Shown: positions 1-8,850, counted from the stretch's first letter. The stretch is 64,000 nt of DNA from Micromonospora rifamycinica (GCF_900090265.1 NZ_LT607752.1:5462001-5526000); one strand, 5' to 3'. The notes: generated by a model not told the origin, from the sequence alone. Program-made: numbers and translations.

Positions 1-41
1 TCGATTGACCCCCCGGTGGGTCGGTCGGGACAGTTCGGGGT

Positions 42-806
42 ATGGATCCGATCTCGCGAGCCAACCGGACCGCCTGGGAACTGGCCCACCAGGAGCGGGT
101 CTGGGCCGACGGCGAGATGCTGGCCGAGGCGGCGGCCGGCGGCACCCTCGTCGCCAGCGAACGCGCGCTGCTCCGGGACATCCTGGCGGCCCGACCGCTG
201 GTGGTGCACCCACAGAGCGGCAACGGTCAGGACGACATCGCCCTGGTCCGGGCCGGTGCCCGGATGGTGGTCGGGGTCGACTACAGCGAGAACGCGATCA
301 CCGGCGCGCGGGGCCGCGCCGACGCCCTCGGTGCCGCCTGCCACTACCTGGTCGGGACGGTCCCCGGGGTGCCGCTGCGCGACGGCTGCGTCGATCTCGT
401 CTACACCGGCAAGGGCGCGCTGATCTGGATGCCCGACATCGACGCCTGGGCCGCGGAGCTGGCCCGGCTGCTGCGCCCTGGTGGCCACCTGTTCGTCCAC
501 GACGGGCATCCGGCCACCGACCTGTGGACCTGGGACCTGGACGAGCCGCGCATCCGCCCCGACCGTAGCTACTTCGGCCGCTCGTTCGTCTGCGCCGACG
601 ACAGTTTCCCGGCCCACGGGGCGGTGATGTTCCAGTGGACGCTCGGCCGGATCGTCACCGCCGTGGTCGACGCCGGCCTGGAGGTCCGGCAGCTCGCCGA
701 GTACGCGGAGCCGTTCTGGCGGATGGGTGACGTCGACGCGGCGGCCTTCCATGGCCGCCTGCCGAACGCGTTCGCCCTGCTGGCCCGCCGCCCCGCCGGG
801 GAGTGA
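42..806 (+). CDS. class I SAM-dependent methyltransferase
   Basis: 254-residue protein with a Rossmann methyltransferase layout. Residues 52-60 (PLVVHPQSG) are a variant of motif I, VVGVDYSENAI near 75-85 is the acidic SAM-ribose strand, and LLRPGGHLFVHDGHP is the post-motif III strand. The closest family in general knowledge is Methyltransf_11/25; the substrate is unknown. An in-frame TGA lies at 6-8 and the ATG at 42 is the only start after it, so the start is secure. The 3' end including the stop codon is duplicated in a 27-bp tandem array. It stands alone and converges with the S9 peptidase gene. Confidence 0.85.
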   Translation: MDPISRANRTAWELAHQERVWADGEMLAEAAAGGTLVASERALLRDILAARPLVVHPQSGNGQDDIALVRAGARMVVGVDYSENAITGARGRADALGAACHYLVGTVPGVPLRDGCVDLVYTGKGALIWMPDIDAWAAELARLLRPGGHLFVHDGHPATDLWTWDLDEPRIRPDRSYFGRSFVCADDSFPAHGAVMFQWTLGRIVTAVVDAGLEVRQLAEYAEPFWRMGDVDAAAFHGRLPNAFALLARRPAGE

Positions 807-918
807 GCTGGCCGTCGTCCCGCCGGGGAGTGAGCTGGCCGTCGTCCCGCCGGGGAGTGAGCTGGCCGTCGTCCCGCCGGGGAGTGAGCTGGCCGTCGTC
901 CCGCCGGGGAGTGAGCCC
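784..918. repeat. 27-bp tandem repeat array spanning a stop codon
   Basis: About five head-to-tail copies of a 27-bp unit (core GTCCCGCCGGGGAGTGAGC). The first, degenerate copy is the last codons and TGA stop of the methyltransferase gene. Copies 811-837, 838-864 and 865-891 are identical and 892-918 diverges at its end. Because 27 is a multiple of three, each copy repeats the TGA in the same frame. There are no spacers, so this is not a CRISPR. Confidence 0.9.
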
Positions 919-1001
919 GTCCACCGCCCGCTGAGCCAGGCTGCCGGCCCGACGGGCGGTGAGTGGTCCGCACCATGGCCCGGCCCGCCCGGGGACTCGG
1001 C

Positions 1002-3146
1002 TCAGCCCAGGTGGGTGCGGAGGAAGTCGAGTTCCAGGCGGAGCAGGCGTTCGGACAGGCCACCCGCCGCCAGGTGGGTCGCCCCGGTCAACGGCAGCAC
1101 CGCGTGCGGCCGGCCGGTGGACAGCAGCGCCGCCGACAGCCGCAGCGTGTGCGCGGCCACCACGTTGTCGTCGACCATCCCGTGCACCAGCAGCAGCGGA
1201 CGCGCCGGCTCACCGGGGTACAGCGGCTCCGCCGCCAGCTCCACCAGCGAGTGGTGGCCGTACACGTCGATGCCGTCGTCGGGCAGGCCCAGGTAACGCT
1301 CGGTGTACGCGGTGTCGTACAGCGCCCAGTCGGTGACCGGGGCACCGGCGATACCGCACCGGAACAGCTCCGGATGCCGCAGCACCGCCAGACCGGCCAG
1401 CCAGCCGCCGAACGACCACCCCCGGACCGCCACCCGGTCCAGGTCCAGGTCGGGATGTTTGCCGGCGAGCGCGGTCAGCGCGTCCACCTGGTCGGTCAGG
1501 ATCACATCGGCCAGCCGCCGGTGGATCGCCTTCTCGAACGACGGCGCCACGCCCGGCGTACCCCGGTTGTCGACGGTGACCACGGCGAACCCGTTGTCGG
1601 CCCACCACTGCCGCTCCAGCCAGGCCGACCGGGCGGCCACCACCTCCTGGTGACCCGGACCGCCGTAGACGTCGAGCAGCACCGGCAACCGGGTGCCCTT
1701 GACGTGCTCGGTGGGGTAGAGCACCGCCGTCGGTAACCGCCGGTCGGTCACCCGGACCAGCATCGGCCGGGGCGCGGACGACGGGGTGGCCGCCAGCGAC
1801 CGCAGCCGGGCCACCTCCCGGTCACCGCGCCACACCGACCAGACCGTCCCCGCCTCGTCCAGCGACGCCGTGCCGACCACCAGCGTGTCCCCGCCGACGA
1901 TCGCCGTGTGCCAGCCCGGGGCGCTGCTCATCCGGCGGGTGTCCACCCCGCCGCCGATCACCGTGCGGACCCGGTAGAGGTGCCGCTGGCTCGGTTCGCC
2001 CTCGCTCGCCTCGACCAGCAGGTCGGCCGGGCCGGAACCGGTGGGCAGCCGGCCCACCACCCGCCGCACGTAGAGCGAGGGCGGGGTGAGCAGGGTGCCG
2101 TCGGCGAAGAGGCAGCGGGCGTCGTACCCGTCATGGGCCAGCTCGCCGCCGACCAGCACCCGGCCGTCCGGCAGGTGCGCCGGGGTGCCCGGGATCGGCT
2201 CCACCCAGCGCGGGTCGGCCAGCTCGGCGTGCACCTGGGTCTCGCCGGTACGCGGGTCCACCGCCAGCACCAGGCCGTGCTGCTGCGACCGGCGCAGCAC
2301 GGTGATCAGCGGGTTGCCGTCGGCCCAGTCGGCCGAGGCCAGGTAGGGGTAGGTCTCCCGGTCCCAGTGCACGTCGACCCAGCCGTCGTCCAGGTCGAGC
2401 AGGTGCAGGCTGACCTCGGCGTTCGGGCCGCCGGCCCGGGGGTACGCGACGACGGTCGGCGGGGTCGCCGGGTCCGCCGGGTCGTGCAGGTGCCACCGGG
2501 GCAGCCGCGACTCGTCGACCCGGGCGGCGAGCACCATCCGCCCGTCCGGCGCCCACCAGTAGCCCCGGAACCGGCCGAACTCCTCCGCCGCGACGTGCTC
2601 GGCGAGGCCCCAGCTGACCCGGCCGTCCTCGCCGGCCAGCAGGGTGTCGGTGCCGTCCGGGTCGATCACCCGCAGCTCGCCCCGGCGCACCCCTGCGGCG
2701 GCGTCGGTGACGTACGCCAGCCGCTGCCCGGTGGGGTCGGGGCGCGGGTCGACCACCGGGCCGACGGTGGTCACCTCGATCACGTCGCCGTGCACCAGGT
2801 CGGCCCGGAACAGCCGTCCGGCCAGCGCGAACACGGCCACCCGGCCCGCGCCGTCCAGGGCGTACGAGCCGATGCCGGCGGCGCTGAGCCGGCGTCGTTC
2901 GCGCAGCGTCCGCTCGCCCGGGGCCAGCGCCACCGGCTCGGCGTCCTCGCCGAGCAGCACGGCCGGGTCGGCGATCAGCCGCTCCTCGCCGGAGGCGGTT
3001 TCCAACGCCCAGAGCGCGTCGGCCGGGTCCTCCGGGCCGCCGGAGCGCAGGAAGACCACCCGGGAACCGTCGTCGGCCACGGAAACGGCACGCGGCGCCC
3101 CGTGGCTGAACCGACGGGTACGGGCGGCCAGCTCGGGAAAGTCCAC
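1002..3146 (-). CDS. S9 family peptidase (dipeptidyl-peptidase IV / prolyl oligopeptidase type)
   Basis: 714 residues from a GTG at 3146. The N-terminal ~430 residues read as the DPP-IV-type beta-propeller (repeated W/D-rich blades such as YWWAPDG). The C-terminal third is an alpha/beta hydrolase with the nucleophile motif RGWSFGG, a DNRGTPG oxyanion-region motif and a late GATHLAAGG that carries the catalytic His. It should be a serine peptidase cleaving after Pro/Ala at peptide N termini. No signal peptide is seen, so it is probably cytoplasmic. I chose the GTG because a TACGAT -10 box ends 7 nt upstream (leaderless); a longer frame to 3215 would overlap the mshB promoter. Divergent from mshB. 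Confidence 0.88.
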   Translation of the reverse strand: MDFPELAARTRRFSHGAPRAVSVADDGSRVVFLRSGGPEDPADALWALETASGEERLIADPAVLLGEDAEPVALAPGERTLRERRRLSAAGIGSYALDGAGRVAVFALAGRLFRADLVHGDVIEVTTVGPVVDPRPDPTGQRLAYVTDAAAGVRRGELRVIDPDGTDTLLAGEDGRVSWGLAEHVAAEEFGRFRGYWWAPDGRMVLAARVDESRLPRWHLHDPADPATPPTVVAYPRAGGPNAEVSLHLLDLDDGWVDVHWDRETYPYLASADWADGNPLITVLRRSQQHGLVLAVDPRTGETQVHAELADPRWVEPIPGTPAHLPDGRVLVGGELAHDGYDARCLFADGTLLTPPSLYVRRVVGRLPTGSGPADLLVEASEGEPSQRHLYRVRTVIGGGVDTRRMSSAPGWHTAIVGGDTLVVGTASLDEAGTVWSVWRGDREVARLRSLAATPSSAPRPMLVRVTDRRLPTAVLYPTEHVKGTRLPVLLDVYGGPGHQEVVAARSAWLERQWWADNGFAVVTVDNRGTPGVAPSFEKAIHRRLADVILTDQVDALTALAGKHPDLDLDRVAVRGWSFGGWLAGLAVLRHPELFRCGIAGAPVTDWALYDTAYTERYLGLPDDGIDVYGHHSLVELAAEPLYPGEPARPLLLVHGMVDDNVVAAHTLRLSAALLSTGRPHAVLPLTGATHLAAGGLSERLLRLELDFLRTHLG

Positions 3147-3153
3147 AACCCGG

Positions 3154-3159
3154 ATCGTA
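3154..3159 (-). promoter_or_regulatory. -10 box (TACGAT), leaderless S9 peptidase gene
   Basis: TACGAT on the minus strand followed by 7 nt and then GTG, the spacing expected when transcription starts at the start codon. Confidence 0.6.
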
Positions 3160-3228
3160 GAGCGGTGTCGGGCGTGATGTGGCCGACCTGCCTGGACGCG
3201 TACGCCCCGGGGCACCCGGACCGCCGGT

Positions 3229-3234
3229 TAGAGT
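3229..3234 (+). promoter_or_regulatory. -10 box (TAGAGT), leaderless mshB
   Basis: TAGAGT followed by 7 nt and the GTG at 3242. It favours that GTG over the in-frame GTG at 3233, which would lie inside the -10 element. Confidence 0.6.
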
Positions 3235-3241
3235 GACCGTC

Positions 3242-4225
3242 GTGACGACGCTGCCCGACCGACGCCTGCTGCTGGTCCACGCGCACCCCGACGACGAGTC
3301 CATCGGCACCGGGTCGACGATGGCGCACTACGCCGCCGCCGGTGCCCACGTCACGCTGGTGACCTGCACTCTCGGCGAGGAGGGCGAGATCCACGTGCCG
3401 GCGCTGGCGCAGCTCGCCGCCGCCGAGGCCGACCAGCTCGGCGGGTTCCGGATCGGGGAGCTGACCGCCGCCTGTGCCGCGCTCGGCGTCAGCGACCACC
3501 GCTTCCTCGGCGGCGCGGGCCGCTACCGGGACTCGGGCATGATGGGCATGCCCACCAACGGGCACCCGCGGGCGTTCTGGGCCGCCGACCTCGACGAGGC
3601 CGCCGGTCAGCTGCTGGACGTGATCCGGGAGGTCCGGCCGCAGGTCATGGTCACGTACGACCCGAACGGCTTCTACGGGCACCCGGACCACATCCAGGCG
3701 CACCGGGTGGCGATGCGGGCGCACGAGCTGGCCACCGCGGAGGGCGTCGCCCCGGCCAAGGTCTACTGGACGGCGCTGCCGCGTACCGTCCTGGAGGCCG
3801 GGATGAGCCACTTGACCGCCTCGTCGGACAACCCGTTCGACGGTGTCGACAGCATCGACGACCTGCCCTTCGGCACCCCGGACGACCAGATCGCGGCCCG
3901 GATCGACGGCACCGGGCAGCATGCCGCCAAGGAGGCGGCGATGCGGGCACACGCCACCCAGATCCCGGCCGACTCGTGGCTCTACGCGATCGCCGGGAAC
4001 TTCGGTGCGGAGTTCATGGGGGTGGAGTACTTCACCCTGGCGGTGGGGGAGCGGGGGCCGGGCGGCGGGCCGAACGGCTGGGAGGACGACCTCTTCGCCG
4101 GCATCGACGTCACCGCCCCGCAGTGGGCCGTCCGGCTGCCGGAACAGCCCGGCCACGACCTCGCCGACCCGGCGTCGGCCGGGGACGGGCCGCAGCGGGC
4201 CGCCGCGACGGCCGGGCTCCGGTGA
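3242..4225 (+). CDS. mshB: N-acetyl-glucosaminyl-inositol deacetylase MshB (mycothiol biosynthesis)
   Basis: 327 residues of the LmbE/PIG-L zinc deacetylase family. It removes the acetyl group from GlcNAc-Ins, the second committed step of mycothiol synthesis, in the cytoplasm. The zinc motif AHPDDE is at residues 14-19 and the second zinc/catalytic segment is YGHPDHIQAHR near residue 140. Length and motif order match actinobacterial MshB. The next gene begins inside its stop codon (GTGA overlap), so the two are translationally coupled. A mycoredoxin gene elsewhere in the window (41305-41547) uses the product of this pathway. Confidence 0.92.
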   Translation: MTTLPDRRLLLVHAHPDDESIGTGSTMAHYAAAGAHVTLVTCTLGEEGEIHVPALAQLAAAEADQLGGFRIGELTAACAALGVSDHRFLGGAGRYRDSGMMGMPTNGHPRAFWAADLDEAAGQLLDVIREVRPQVMVTYDPNGFYGHPDHIQAHRVAMRAHELATAEGVAPAKVYWTALPRTVLEAGMSHLTASSDNPFDGVDSIDDLPFGTPDDQIAARIDGTGQHAAKEAAMRAHATQIPADSWLYAIAGNFGAEFMGVEYFTLAVGERGPGGGPNGWEDDLFAGIDVTAPQWAVRLPEQPGHDLADPASAGDGPQRAAATAGLR

Positions 4226-4686
4226 CCCTGCCCGCCACGCCGGTGCCGGTCGTCGAGGAGGAGCCCGCCGCCGAGGCCCCGCCACCCGGCCGGGTCCGCC
4301 GGCTGCTCGACGTCGTGCTGCGGGTCGTCGGTGGGCTGGTGGCGGTGGCCGGTGGGGTGCTCACCGCGCTGATCGCCCTGCTGCTGTCCACCGTCCGGGT
4401 CGGCGGTCAGTTGATCGGGGTGTCGGTGGTGGTCACCATCGCCGGGGCGGTCGCGGTGAGCTGGTTCGCGTACGCCACGGTCGGCCGCCGGTGGGCGGTG
4501 GCGTTGCCGGCGCTGCCGTGGTTCGTGCTGATGGCGGTGGCGGCGGTCCGCACCGACGAGGGTGACCTGCTGGTCGCCGGGGAGAACTGGGTCGGGCTGG
4601 CGATGATCACCACCGGGGCGATGACCTTCGCGGTGATGGCGTTCCGGCAGATCCTCAGCCCGCAGCCGCGCCGGCACGACGGGTGA
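4222..4686 (+). CDS. four-helix membrane protein coupled to mshB (DUF6113-like)
   Basis: 154 residues starting at a GTG that overlaps the mshB stop by 4 nt. After a ~30-residue acidic, Pro/Ala-rich cytosolic head there are four predicted membrane spans (about 33-55, 62-84, 88-105, 120-140). A small membrane protein directly after mshB is common in actinomycetes (Rv1171 in M. tuberculosis; DUF6113 in Streptomyces annotations, from memory). The coupling suggests a role linked to mycothiol, but no catalytic motif is visible and the function is unknown. Confidence 0.75.
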   Translation: MTLPATPVPVVEEEPAAEAPPPGRVRRLLDVVLRVVGGLVAVAGGVLTALIALLLSTVRVGGQLIGVSVVVTIAGAVAVSWFAYATVGRRWAVALPALPWFVLMAVAAVRTDEGDLLVAGENWVGLAMITTGAMTFAVMAFRQILSPQPRRHDG

Positions 4687-4767
4687 TGACGACACTCGGT
4701 CGGCGGTGGTAGATATTCCTGCCAGGAGACCCGCCGACCGGGCGGGCGGTACGGCGGGAGGCGTGTG

Positions 4768-5232
4768 ATGACGCAGCGGTGGCGGGCGGTCGGGGTACTC
4801 GCGGCGGCCCTGTTCGCGGTCAACGTGGTGGCCCGGCTGATCATCAAACTCGGCTTCGACGGCAACGACACCGCCGCCGACCGGGTCTCGCTGGGGATGT
4901 TCGTCGTGGTCGGGCTGATCCTGGCCGGGGTGGTGTTCACCTGGGGTAAGGCTGTTCCGGCGGCGCGGTGGGGTGCCGACGCGTCCGCCGCGGTGGCCGT
5001 GGCGCTGCTGCTGACGGTGCTCGTCGGCCCGTTGCTGGTCGGGAACGACCCGTTCGGCGGGGGTGCGGGGCTGTTCTTCGCCCAGATCTGGCTCTACCTC
5101 GTCGCCGCGGCGGCCGGCGTGGCGCTCGGCTACCTGGTGCTGATCACGCTCGGCCGGGACCACCGCTCGCAGCAGCTGCGGCGGTACGCCGAGCGCAACG
5201 TGGGCAAGCCGCGCCGGGTGGTCCGGCGCTGA
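4768..5232 (+). CDS. hypothetical four-span membrane protein
   Basis: 154 residues. Four hydrophobic segments (about 7-24, 40-58, 70-88, 100-122) are followed by a basic cytosolic tail (DHRSQQLRRYAERNVGKPRRVVRR). The ATG at 4768 sits about 6 nt behind a GGGAGG ribosome site; the GTG one codon earlier is too close to it. It converges with the GNAT gene. I recognise no family. Confidence 0.7.
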   Translation: MTQRWRAVGVLAAALFAVNVVARLIIKLGFDGNDTAADRVSLGMFVVVGLILAGVVFTWGKAVPAARWGADASAAVAVALLLTVLVGPLLVGNDPFGGGAGLFFAQIWLYLVAAAAGVALGYLVLITLGRDHRSQQLRRYAERNVGKPRRVVRR

Positions 5233-5257
5233 CCGCCGCTCACGGCGACGGGCCGGG

Positions 5258-6220
5258 TCAGGCCGACGGGGCGACCCGGGTCAGGTAGGTGTGGTGGGTG
5301 GTGAAACCGAGCTTGCGGTAGAGCGACACCGCCTCGGTGTTGCGCTGCTCCACCTGGAGGAAGGCGTGGGTGGCGCCCTCGGCCGCACCCCAGCCGGCCA
5401 GCTCCCGGACCACCCGGGCGGCCAGCCCCTGCCGGCGTGCCGACGGGGCCACCTCGATCAGGCTGAGCCCCAGCCAGCGGCCCTGCCCGGTGACCGTGCC
5501 CCGGGCCGTGGCGACCAGCGCGCCGTCGGCGTACACCTGGGCGAAGCGGACCCGGTCCACGGCGGTGAGGACGTGCCGGGCGGCGGCCGGCAGGCCACCC
5601 TTGCGGCCGGCGGCGACCGCGAGCCACTCCTCGGACGGCGCGTCGGCCAGGGTGACCGGCGGGCCGTCGGCCGGGGTGGGTTCCGGCGGTCGCAGGGTGG
5701 TCAGCGGGACGGTCTGGACCAGGGTCAGCGGCCGGGCCGTCCAGCTCCGGGCGTCGAGCTCGGCGCCGACCGGCACGGCCAGCGGCAACGGCGTGTTGAC
5801 GAGGGCGGGCTGGCCGCGCTCGGCGTACCAGCGTTCGATCGCGTCCACGGCCGCCGGCAGCGGACGGTCCGGGTCGCCGACCGGCAGCGCCGAGTTGGCC
5901 CGCCCGGTCCAGCCGTCGGCGGAGCGCAGCAGCCAGTCGCCGAGCCGGCCGCGGACCGGTGCGGGCCACGCCTCGTCGGCCGCCAGTTCCAGCTCGACCA
6001 CGGCGGTGGCGGTGGGCCGCCGGGTGGGGGGCACCCGTTTGGCCCGGTGCACCTCGGCCACCGGCACCCGGACCCGACCCTGGGCGGTAGCGATGGTGAG
6101 ATGGGTCTCGCTCAGCTCCACCAGCTCGCCGAGGGCGTCCGAGAAGAGGGGCCGGCCCTCACGAATCCCCACAATGCGGCGAACCACGATCCGGTGTCCC
6201 ACATCCTGCTGTCTGAGCAC
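5258..6220 (-). CDS. GNAT-family N-acetyltransferase with N-terminal SH3-like region
   Basis: 320 residues. The C-terminal ~130 residues form a GNAT fold, with the acetyl-CoA loop APSARRQGLAARVV and the C-terminal strand EQRNTEAVSLYRKLGF. The first ~70 residues are strand-rich, and IVVRRIVGIREGRPLFSDALG resembles the small beta-barrel head of actinobacterial GNATs next to ferredoxin genes. The GTG at 6220 has a strong GGGAGGAGG site about 7 nt upstream. Divergent from the ferredoxin gene. The substrate is unknown. Confidence 0.8.
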   Translation of the reverse strand: MLRQQDVGHRIVVRRIVGIREGRPLFSDALGELVELSETHLTIATAQGRVRVPVAEVHRAKRVPPTRRPTATAVVELELAADEAWPAPVRGRLGDWLLRSADGWTGRANSALPVGDPDRPLPAAVDAIERWYAERGQPALVNTPLPLAVPVGAELDARSWTARPLTLVQTVPLTTLRPPEPTPADGPPVTLADAPSEEWLAVAAGRKGGLPAAARHVLTAVDRVRFAQVYADGALVATARGTVTGQGRWLGLSLIEVAPSARRQGLAARVVRELAGWGAAEGATHAFLQVEQRNTEAVSLYRKLGFTTHHTYLTRVAPSA

Positions 6221-6246
6221 GATCGACCTCCTCCCCGGCGAGATAC

Positions 6247-6252
6247 TAGGCT
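6247..6252 (+). promoter_or_regulatory. probable -10 box of the ferredoxin gene
   Basis: TAGGCT lies about 48 nt upstream of the ferredoxin GTG in the 79-bp divergent spacer, followed by a leader with a GGAGGAG ribosome site at 6286-6292. Confidence 0.4.
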
Positions 6253-6299
6253 CTTAGCGTCGCGGGTGATCGCGACGAGTCTTGCGGAGGAGAAGACCG

Positions 6300-6626
6300 G
6301 TGACCTACATCATCGCCGAGCCGTGCGTGGATGTGCTCGACAAGGCATGCATCGAGGAATGCCCGGTCGACTGCATTTACGAGGGCAACCGGATGCTCTA
6401 CATCCACCCCGACGAGTGCGTCGACTGTGGTGCCTGTGAGCCGGTCTGCCCGGTGGAGGCCATCTTCTACGAGGACGACGTCCCGGAGCAGTGGAAGGAC
6501 TACACCGGGGCCAACTACGAGTTCTTCGAGGACCTGGGCTCGCCGGGCGGCGCATCGAAGATCGGCAAGGTGGACAAGGACGCCACCTTCGTCGTCGGCC
6601 AACCGCCGCGCGGCGAGGACAGCTGA
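6300..6626 (+). CDS. fdxA: 7Fe-8S ferredoxin
   Basis: 108 residues. Cysteines at 9, 17, 21 and 25 (C-x7-C-x3-C-P) and 40, 43, 46 and 50 (CVDCGACEPVCP) give the actinobacterial 7Fe ferredoxin pattern with one [3Fe-4S] and one [4Fe-4S] cluster. The acidic C-terminal tail is typical. It is a low-potential electron carrier, probably for P450s or oxidoreductases. The GTG at 6300 is 7 nt behind GGAGGAG. It precedes the dapC-like aminotransferase, the same order as Rv1177-Rv1178 in mycobacteria. Confidence 0.95.
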   Translation: MTYIIAEPCVDVLDKACIEECPVDCIYEGNRMLYIHPDECVDCGACEPVCPVEAIFYEDDVPEQWKDYTGANYEFFEDLGSPGGASKIGKVDKDATFVVGQPPRGEDS

Positions 6627-6637
6627 ACCGGCCGGTG

Positions 6638-6685
6638 GCGCCGGGGCCGACGGTCGGGTCCGCGCCGGGGCCGACGGTCGGCTCC
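6638..6685 (+). repeat. 24-bp direct duplication before dapC
   Basis: Two nearly identical 24-bp units (GCGCCGGGGCCGACGGTCGG core) lie between the ferredoxin stop and the chosen dapC start. In the dapC frame they encode APGPTVGS twice. Confidence 0.8.
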
Positions 6686-6691
6686 GCCGCG

Positions 6692-7789
6692 GTGTCGGCC
6701 CGGTTGCCCGAGTTCACCTGGGACGCCCTGGACGCCGCGGCCACCCTGGCCGCGGCGCACCCGGACGGCCTGATCAACCTGTCCATGGGTACGCCGGTCG
6801 ATCCGGTGCCCCCGGTGATCCGGCAGGCGCTGGCGGACGCTTCCGACGCGCCGGGCTACCCGCTGACGGCGGGCAGCCCGGCGCTGCGGGACGCCATCGC
6901 GGGCTGGGTGGGCCGGGCCTGCGGTGCCGGCGTCGACGGGCTCGGGGTGCTGCCGACGATCGGCTCCAAGGAGCTGGTCGCCTGGCTGCCCACCCTGCTC
7001 GGGATCGGTCCCGGTGACGTGGTCGTGGTGCCCTCGATCGCCTATCCGACATATTCCGACGGGGCCGCGCTGGCCGGCGCGACCGTCGTCCGCGCCGACT
7101 CGCTGACCGCGGTCGGCCCCACCTCCCGGGTACGCCTGGTCTGGGTCAACTCGCCCGGCAACCCGACCGGTCGGGTGCTGCCCGCCGCCCACCTGCGCAA
7201 GGTGGTCGACTGGGCGCGGGAACGCGGCGCCGTGGTGGCCAGTGACGAGTGCTACCTGCCGCTGGGTTGGACGGCCGACGCCACGCCGGTGTCGGTGCTC
7301 GCGCCGCAGGTGTGCGGCGGGTCGTACGACTCGGTGCTGGCGGTCCACTCGCTGTCCAAGCGGTCCAACCTGGCCGGCTACCGGGCCGGGTTCGTCGCCG
7401 GGGATCCGGCGCTCGTCGCCGAGCTGCTCAAGATCCGCAAACACGCCGGCATGATCGTCCCGGCCCCGGTGCAGGCCGCGATGGTGGCCGCGCTCGGTGA
7501 CCAGACGCACGCCGACGAGCAGCGGGAACGCTACCGGGCGCGGCGGGCGACGCTGCTCGCCGCGTTCACCGGGGCGGGGTTCCGGCTGGACCACTCCGAG
7601 GCGGGCCTCTACCTCTGGCTCACCCGCGACGAGGACTGCTGGCGCACCGTCGACTGGCTGGCCCGGCGGGGTGTCCTGGTCGCCGCCGGCGCTTTCTACG
7701 GCCCGGCCGGGCAGCGGCACGTCCGGGTGGCGCTGACCGGCTCCGACGCCCACGTCGCCGCGGTCGCCCAGCGGCTCGCCCAGCCGTAG
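6692..7789 (+). CDS. dapC: succinyldiaminopimelate transaminase (DapC)
   Basis: 365 residues of fold-type I PLP aminotransferase (AAT_I). NSPGNPTG is at about 153-160, the SDECY Asp at about 184-188, and the PLP lysine K223 in HSLSKRSNLAGYRAG. It converts N-succinyl-2-amino-6-oxopimelate to succinyl-DAP with glutamate. Context (ferredoxin upstream, dapD/dapE 10 kb downstream) supports DapC over other subgroups. The GTG at 6692 gives the usual N-terminus (SARLPEFTWD). An in-frame GTG at 6635 would add a 19-residue leader made of a duplicated APGPTVGS. Neither start has a good ribosome site. Confidence 0.85.
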   Translation: MSARLPEFTWDALDAAATLAAAHPDGLINLSMGTPVDPVPPVIRQALADASDAPGYPLTAGSPALRDAIAGWVGRACGAGVDGLGVLPTIGSKELVAWLPTLLGIGPGDVVVVPSIAYPTYSDGAALAGATVVRADSLTAVGPTSRVRLVWVNSPGNPTGRVLPAAHLRKVVDWARERGAVVASDECYLPLGWTADATPVSVLAPQVCGGSYDSVLAVHSLSKRSNLAGYRAGFVAGDPALVAELLKIRKHAGMIVPAPVQAAMVAALGDQTHADEQRERYRARRATLLAAFTGAGFRLDHSEAGLYLWLTRDEDCWRTVDWLARRGVLVAAGAFYGPAGQRHVRVALTGSDAHVAAVAQRLAQP

Positions 7790-7798
7790 GGCGAAGCG

Positions 7799-8815
7799 GT
7801 GGGGGGCGACGTGGGCCGGCTCCGGGCCGCCGTGGTGGGCACCGGCCTGATCGGCGGTTCGATCCTGCTGCGGCTGCACGAGGCCGGCCTGCGGGTGGTC
7901 GGCTGGGATCCGGATCCGGCGACCCGGGCCGCCGGCCGCCGACGGGGGCTGACCTTCCCCGACGACCTGGCCGACGCCGTCCGGGACCGGGACGTGGTGT
8001 TCCTCGGCGGCCCGCTGCCGAGTCTGCCGCAGACCCTGCTCACCGTGGCCGGGCTGACCGACGACCGGTGTGTCGTCACCGACGTGGGCAGCACCAAGGC
8101 TGCGGTCGCCGAGTTCGCCGGGGCGCACGGGCTGACCGGCCGGTTCGTCCCCGGTCATCCGATGGCCGGCGCGGAGCGGGCCGGGCTCACCGCCGCGCTG
8201 GCCGGGCTCTTCGTCGACGCGGCCTGGGTGCTCTGCCCGAGCGTCGACGGGCTGGGGCCGTTCCGGTCGCTGGTGGGGCTCGTCGTCGACGTCTTCCACG
8301 CGCATGCCGTACCGATGTCGCCGGGGGTGCACGACTCCGTCGTCGCGCTCTCCTCGCACGTGCCGCACCTGCTGGCCGGCAGCCTGGCCGGGGCCGCCGC
8401 CGACTCGGCGGTGCGCGACGCGGTGGTCCGGCTGGCGGCGGGCAGTTTCCGTGACGGCACCCGGGTCGCCACCACCCCGGCCCGGCGCACCGCCGACATG
8501 CTGCTGGCCAACCGGGCGCAGGTGCTCCGGCAACTGGCCGAGGTGCGGGCCGCGCTCGACGGCCTGGCCGAGGCGGTCCGCGCCGACGACCTGCCCACGC
8601 TGGTGGACCGCTACGAGCGGGCGGCGGCGGTACGCCGGCCCCGGCCGGAAAGCGCGCCACCCGTGCGCCGGGAGTTCGCGCTCGACGGCGACCCGGCCGA
8701 CGAGCTGGCGTTCGTACGGTCGATCGGCGAGTCGGGCGGGCACCTCACCGGGTGCACCGTGGCGGGAGGGCGGGTGACGTACACCGGTGTGCGCCCCGCC
8801 GACGCCCCGGCCTGA
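7799..8815 (+). CDS. tyrA: prephenate dehydrogenase
   Basis: 338 residues. The N-terminal Rossmann domain has VVGTGLIGGS at 12-21 and the NAD-ribose acidic residue in VVGWDPD. GHPMAGAERAG carries the conserved His of the family, followed by the helical dimerisation domain. It oxidatively decarboxylates prephenate to 4-hydroxyphenylpyruvate for tyrosine. There is no obvious C-terminal ACT domain, though the last ~60 residues could be a short regulatory part. The GTG at 7799 is used; GTG 7811, behind a GGGGG run, is an equal alternative. It lies 9 nt after dapC, probably the same operon. Confidence 0.88.
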   Translation: MGGDVGRLRAAVVGTGLIGGSILLRLHEAGLRVVGWDPDPATRAAGRRRGLTFPDDLADAVRDRDVVFLGGPLPSLPQTLLTVAGLTDDRCVVTDVGSTKAAVAEFAGAHGLTGRFVPGHPMAGAERAGLTAALAGLFVDAAWVLCPSVDGLGPFRSLVGLVVDVFHAHAVPMSPGVHDSVVALSSHVPHLLAGSLAGAAADSAVRDAVVRLAAGSFRDGTRVATTPARRTADMLLANRAQVLRQLAEVRAALDGLAEAVRADDLPTLVDRYERAAAVRRPRPESAPPVRREFALDGDPADELAFVRSIGESGGHLTGCTVAGGRVTYTGVRPADAPA

Positions 8816-8850
8816 CCGCGCGGAAACCGGCGGCGGCCCGGTCGCGCCGT

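Noticed and set aside
784..918. Possible CRISPR array
   Set aside because: Units are directly adjacent with no spacers and there are no cas genes.
5291..6439. 382-residue plus-strand open frame across the GNAT and ferredoxin genes
   Set aside because: Antisense to the GNAT gene and out of frame with the ferredoxin; no motif.
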